This document shows positions 4,670 through 7,470 of a stretch of DNA of 7,470 nt, one piece after another. The notes beneath the pieces are model-generated. The model searched no databases, was not told the DNA's origin, and worked only from the letters and a program-made list of their open reading frames with translations. The translations under genes and the position numbers were made by a program. This DNA is from CAZQYC01 sp043746555 (GTDB lineage: Bacteria; Pseudomonadota; Gammaproteobacteria; Steroidobacterales; Steroidobacteraceae): positions 1 to 7,470 of the forward strand of contig JAYTQU010000400.1 in the NCBI GenBank assembly GCA_043746555.1, read 5' to 3'. Every line of letters begins with the position of its first letter. The first letter of the stretch is position 1.

Positions 4670-7310
4670 TAATCGAATTGCGCGCCAACCAAGCATCGAT
4701 AGCCGGCAAGCGTTCGTTGCGAACTTTGATGCCGTACTTGATCCGTGCAATGGCGGTTTCGGCGTCGCGACGCGATTTGGCCGCAACGTGCGTGTCCATA
4801 TAGGCCTTTATTTTGGCGATCATGGTGGGGTCGAAGGAGCCGGACGCGAGACCAGGATAGAAACTGCTGCGCGCCGAGATGTCCACCTTCTCATCGACAG
4901 CGGCCAAGTGCGCGATGGCGAAGTCGAAAGCAAGATCGGGATGAAGATTGGCTACGCGACCAATCAGTTCGGCGCTATTGGTCGCGCCGGGTTCGGGCGT
5001 AAGCGCCAGATCGAGCGCGCGGCGCGCGAGACTCTCGTCTTCGGTTGTTGCCAGCAGCTCGTACAGATCGTCTTTGATAAGCGCGGTCTTTTCGTTCTTG
5101 GCGTCGTTATGAAGTCGATCCCAAGTTGCCGCATCCGCATGTCGCGCGACCACACGAAGAATGGTTTTGCGTAGCGCCGGTGGGATCGCTGTGGTATCGG
5201 TTTTTGCAGCGGCAAAGCGTCGTTGCGCTTCTGCAATCACGGCGTTGTCATCGAGTGCGCTCAAAACATTGATCAACTGTTCGCGCAATATGGCGATGGA
5301 ATCGGATTCGCCGCGCTGCGCGATCCAGCCGATTTGCGTGAGAATAGGAGCGAGCTTTGCGATTGCGAAACGACGAAACGATTGCCGATTAACGGAATCT
5401 TTGCCGTAGATGTTATTGATGTTGCCAAATGTTCCCGCAATCAAGCCCCACACTTTTGGATGAGCGCGCGTCGAGACGACAGCCGCCAAGTCCAATACGT
5501 CGGATGACGAACGATAGCCTGCGAGTCCGAGCGCCCAAGTGTCGGAGAAGATACCGAGTTGATCGATCGTTGCGAGCGACGTGAATCGGTCCTTGATTTG
5601 CGCGAACTGTTCAGCGGAATACAGCGTTCGATAGTAGCCGCTTTGTCCCGCATTCAAAATCACGACGCCGCATCCGGGTACGGTGAGCGTTGCTTTACCG
5701 TTAGTGACAAGCGTGCGCACCTCGGTGTCGGCAGCGAGAGGCTTCGCTATGACCGGCACGCGCCATACAAGCGGTTTTTTGTTCGGTTGATCCTTGCTGA
5801 ATTCGGCTTGCGTTAGTTCAAGCGTTGTGGAGTTGTTCGCGCATTTCGGTGCGGCTACTCGCAGCATCGGCACGCCGGGTTGCAACGTAAAATCGTGTGC
5901 GATTGCGAGAATCGGCTTTTTCGCTGCCGCTTCGATTTCACGCCACAAATCGTCGGACACGGTGTTGCCATAGGCATGTTTGCGAATGTACTGCCGCACA
6001 CCGGCGCGCCATGGATCGTGACCGACGTACTCTTCGATCATGCGAATCACCGCGGAGCCTTTTTGATAGGTAATCGAATCGAAGGCCTGACTCGCCTGTT
6101 CGACAGTGGTCACGTGTTGCACAACCGGATGCGTCGTAGCAAGAGAGTCGCGGCCGATTGCGGCTTCGCGTCCGCCCACATCATCGAGCATCGTGTCCCA
6201 CTCGGGATGAAGCTTCGCTGTAGTCCGACTCGCCATCCACGTGGCGAATCCTTCGTTGAGCCAAAGATCGTCCCACCAACTCATGGTCACGAGATCGCCA
6301 AACCACTGATGCGCCATTTCGTGAGCGGCGTCCGAAAACACATTTTGTTTATCGGCTTGCGTCGATATCGATGGGTTCAACAAGATAGCGTATTCAAAAG
6401 TGTAAATGGCACCCCAGTTTTCCATCGCGCTGAAAAACCGGCTGCTCCCCGGCGACGCGATATTGTCGAGCTTGGGTAGCGGATACGGAATGGCGAAGTA
6501 GTCGTTGTACTCGCGCAAGATTGCGCTCGCCGAGTCCAGAGCGAACTGCCCTTGCGCGGCGGAGCCACGTTGCGCGATCACGCCGACTTCGGTCGGTCCG
6601 ACGCGCGCTGTGATGCGATCGAACTCGCCGAGACCGAAGAACAATAAATACGTCGACATCTTCGGCGTACGCGTAAAGCGAATGGCTGAGCGATCGGCGT
6701 TAATCTCGGCCTTGTGTTCGATGGGCATATTGCTAATGGCCGTCTGCTTACTTGGAACGGTCGCTTCGAGCGAAAAGGTCGCCTTGTAAGCGGGCTCGTC
6801 CCAGGAGGGAATAAAACGGCGCGCATCGGAGTTTTCAAACTGCGTATACAGCGCACGCTTATGGCCTGCGGCGGTGTCGTAATCGATCGCGAACAGTCCG
6901 TTAGCCTGCGTATTGATTTTTCCTCGATACTTCATCGCAAGTCGATAGCTGCCTTTCGGTAACGATTTATCGAATACAAAAGTTGCCGTTTGATTGGCCT
7001 TGTCGACCTGCACCTTCGGCTGCGCGATTAAAACATTGTGCGCATCCGACAACTGGACCGGACCAAAGACCAGATCGAGCGCATTCAGCGTGATCGTGGC
7101 CGTCGGCTCTAACACCTCGATGTCGATCGTGACCTTGCTTGCGAACGCGCGCTGCTCGGCATCCGGGACAATCGCGATGTCGTAGTGCGTCGGTCGAACT
7201 GTGCGCGGCAGTTGTGTTGTCGGCGCGGCTGCGCTTGCAACAGAGGCGGCAAGCAACAGCGTTACAGCCGTGAACGCGCTCACCAAGGCGTAAAATGGGT
7301 TGCGATACAT
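4662..7310 (-). CDS. Secreted M1-family zinc aminopeptidase (aminopeptidase N-like)
   Basis: This 882-residue metallopeptidase removes N-terminal residues from peptides, probably in the periplasm. A signal peptide is clear at residues 1-28: a short basic start, a hydrophobic core and ASA before AAPTTQ. The N-terminal beta domain (to about 230) includes FENSDARRFIPSWDEPA. The zinc site is HEMAHQWFGD (His330, Glu331, His334) with the third ligand Glu353 in WLNEGFATW. The substrate-anchoring GxMEN motif reads SAMEN (294-298). Tyr415 (ITYQKGSAV) fits the catalytic tyrosine. A beta-sandwich domain (about 478-564) and a helical ERAP1-like C-terminal domain (about 565-882) follow. I chose the ATG at 7308-7310 because the signal peptide begins there. 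AGGA lies 9 bp upstream; the in-frame ATG at 7358 would add 16 polar residues. It is transcribed towards fahA as a separate unit. Confidence 0.95.
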   Translation of the reverse strand: MYRNPFYALVSAFTAVTLLLAASVASAAAPTTQLPRTVRPTHYDIAIVPDAEQRAFASKVTIDIEVLEPTATITLNALDLVFGPVQLSDAHNVLIAQPKVQVDKANQTATFVFDKSLPKGSYRLAMKYRGKINTQANGLFAIDYDTAAGHKRALYTQFENSDARRFIPSWDEPAYKATFSLEATVPSKQTAISNMPIEHKAEINADRSAIRFTRTPKMSTYLLFFGLGEFDRITARVGPTEVGVIAQRGSAAQGQFALDSASAILREYNDYFAIPYPLPKLDNIASPGSSRFFSAMENWGAIYTFEYAILLNPSISTQADKQNVFSDAAHEMAHQWFGDLVTMSWWDDLWLNEGFATWMASRTTAKLHPEWDTMLDDVGGREAAIGRDSLATTHPVVQHVTTVEQASQAFDSITYQKGSAVIRMIEEYVGHDPWRAGVRQYIRKHAYGNTVSDDLWREIEAAAKKPILAIAHDFTLQPGVPMLRVAAPKCANNSTTLELTQAEFSKDQPNKKPLVWRVPVIAKPLAADTEVRTLVTNGKATLTVPGCGVVILNAGQSGYYRTLYSAEQFAQIKDRFTSLATIDQLGIFSDTWALGLAGYRSSSDVLDLAAVVSTRAHPKVWGLIAGTFGNINNIYGKDSVNRQSFRRFAIAKLAPILTQIGWIAQRGESDSIAILREQLINVLSALDDNAVIAEAQRRFAAAKTDTTAIPPALRKTILRVVARHADAATWDRLHNDAKNEKTALIKDDLYELLATTEDESLARRALDLALTPEPGATNSAELIGRVANLHPDLAFDFAIAHLAAVDEKVDISARSSFYPGLASGSFDPTMIAKIKAYMDTHVAAKSRRDAETAIARIKYGIKVRNERLPAIDAWLARNSIKR

Positions 7311-7407
7311 GACGCGAGATCCTGTACAACTTGGGTGTGTGAATTGCGGCGCGAGCAATCATAAACCAAGACGAGAGCGGGCTGCCGAGCCTTGTTACTC
7401 GCGTTGC
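7311..7407 (-). promoter_or_regulatory. Upstream region of the aminopeptidase gene
   Basis: No gene is visible here. On the minus strand, TATGAT (7358-7363) is a fair -10 box about 50 bp before the start codon, but no good -35 lies at 16-18 bp. AGGA (7320-7323, complement) is the likely ribosome site. Confidence 0.3.
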
Positions 7408-7470
7408 CTACGGCTTGTGTTCTCTCGCTAAGTACTCCTTCGACTGCATTTCAATCAAGCGGCTCTTAGT
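7408..7470 (-). CDS. Possible C-terminal end of an unidentified protein, cut by window edge
   Basis: One minus-strand frame is open from the right edge to a TAG at 7408-7410, giving 20 residues that end in EMQSKEYLAREHKP. The charged, helix-like composition is plausible for a protein tail and it is the only open minus-strand frame here. Twenty open codons can occur by chance, and the AGA and TTA codons do not strengthen the case. I do not recognise the family. Confidence 0.3.
   Translation of the reverse strand, partial: TKSRLIEMQSKEYLAREHKP

Noticed and set aside
4745..5174. Plus-strand open frames opposite the aminopeptidase C-terminus
   Set aside because: They are antisense shadows of a clear 882-residue gene and have low-complexity Arg-rich products.
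1..7470. CRISPR arrays, insertion sequences, tRNA or rRNA genes, attachment sites
   Set aside because: I looked for regularly spaced repeats, transposase-like products, terminal repeats flanking the toxin-antitoxin pair, and tRNA-like folds, and saw none.

Overview
The window looks like chromosomal DNA from a Gram-negative proteobacterium. GC is moderate, roughly mid-50s percent by eye and not computed. The protein types point to a gammaproteobacterium, possibly near the Xanthomonadales/Nevskiales. That placement is an inference from how the proteins look, not from a search.

Layout. At the left edge, on the minus strand, is the first part of a thiamine-diphosphate-dependent 2-oxoacid dehydrogenase E1 alpha subunit; the rest lies outside the window. 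A divergent regulatory region of about 260 bp separates it from a plus-strand cluster for the lower tyrosine (homogentisate) pathway: 4-hydroxyphenylpyruvate dioxygenase (hpd), homogentisate 1,2-dioxygenase (hmgA) and fumarylacetoacetase (fahA). A type II toxin-antitoxin pair sits between hpd and hmgA on the same strand: a ribbon-helix-helix antitoxin (FitA/VapB-like) and a PIN-domain toxin (VapC-like). hmgA begins 13 bp after the toxin stop and overlaps fahA by 4 bp. A secreted M1 zinc aminopeptidase of 882 residues converges on fahA with a 14-bp gap. The last 160 bases hold its upstream region and perhaps the tail of another minus-strand gene.

How the genes work together. Hpd turns 4-hydroxyphenylpyruvate into homogentisate, HmgA opens the ring to maleylacetoacetate, and FahA cleaves fumarylacetoacetate to fumarate and acetoacetate. 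The isomerase step (maiA) and phenylalanine hydroxylase are not in the window. The E1 alpha protein fits the wider theme of 2-oxoacid and amino-acid carbon oxidation. The aminopeptidase could supply amino acids from peptides, but it is a separate transcription unit.

The most notable point is the toxin-antitoxin pair embedded in the catabolic cluster. It has its own plausible promoter (TTGACG-N17-CAAAAT) carrying two perfect palindromes. hmgA and fahA may therefore be read from an antitoxin-controlled promoter as well as from the hpd promoter. Every protein belongs to a known family; I saw no wholly new system.
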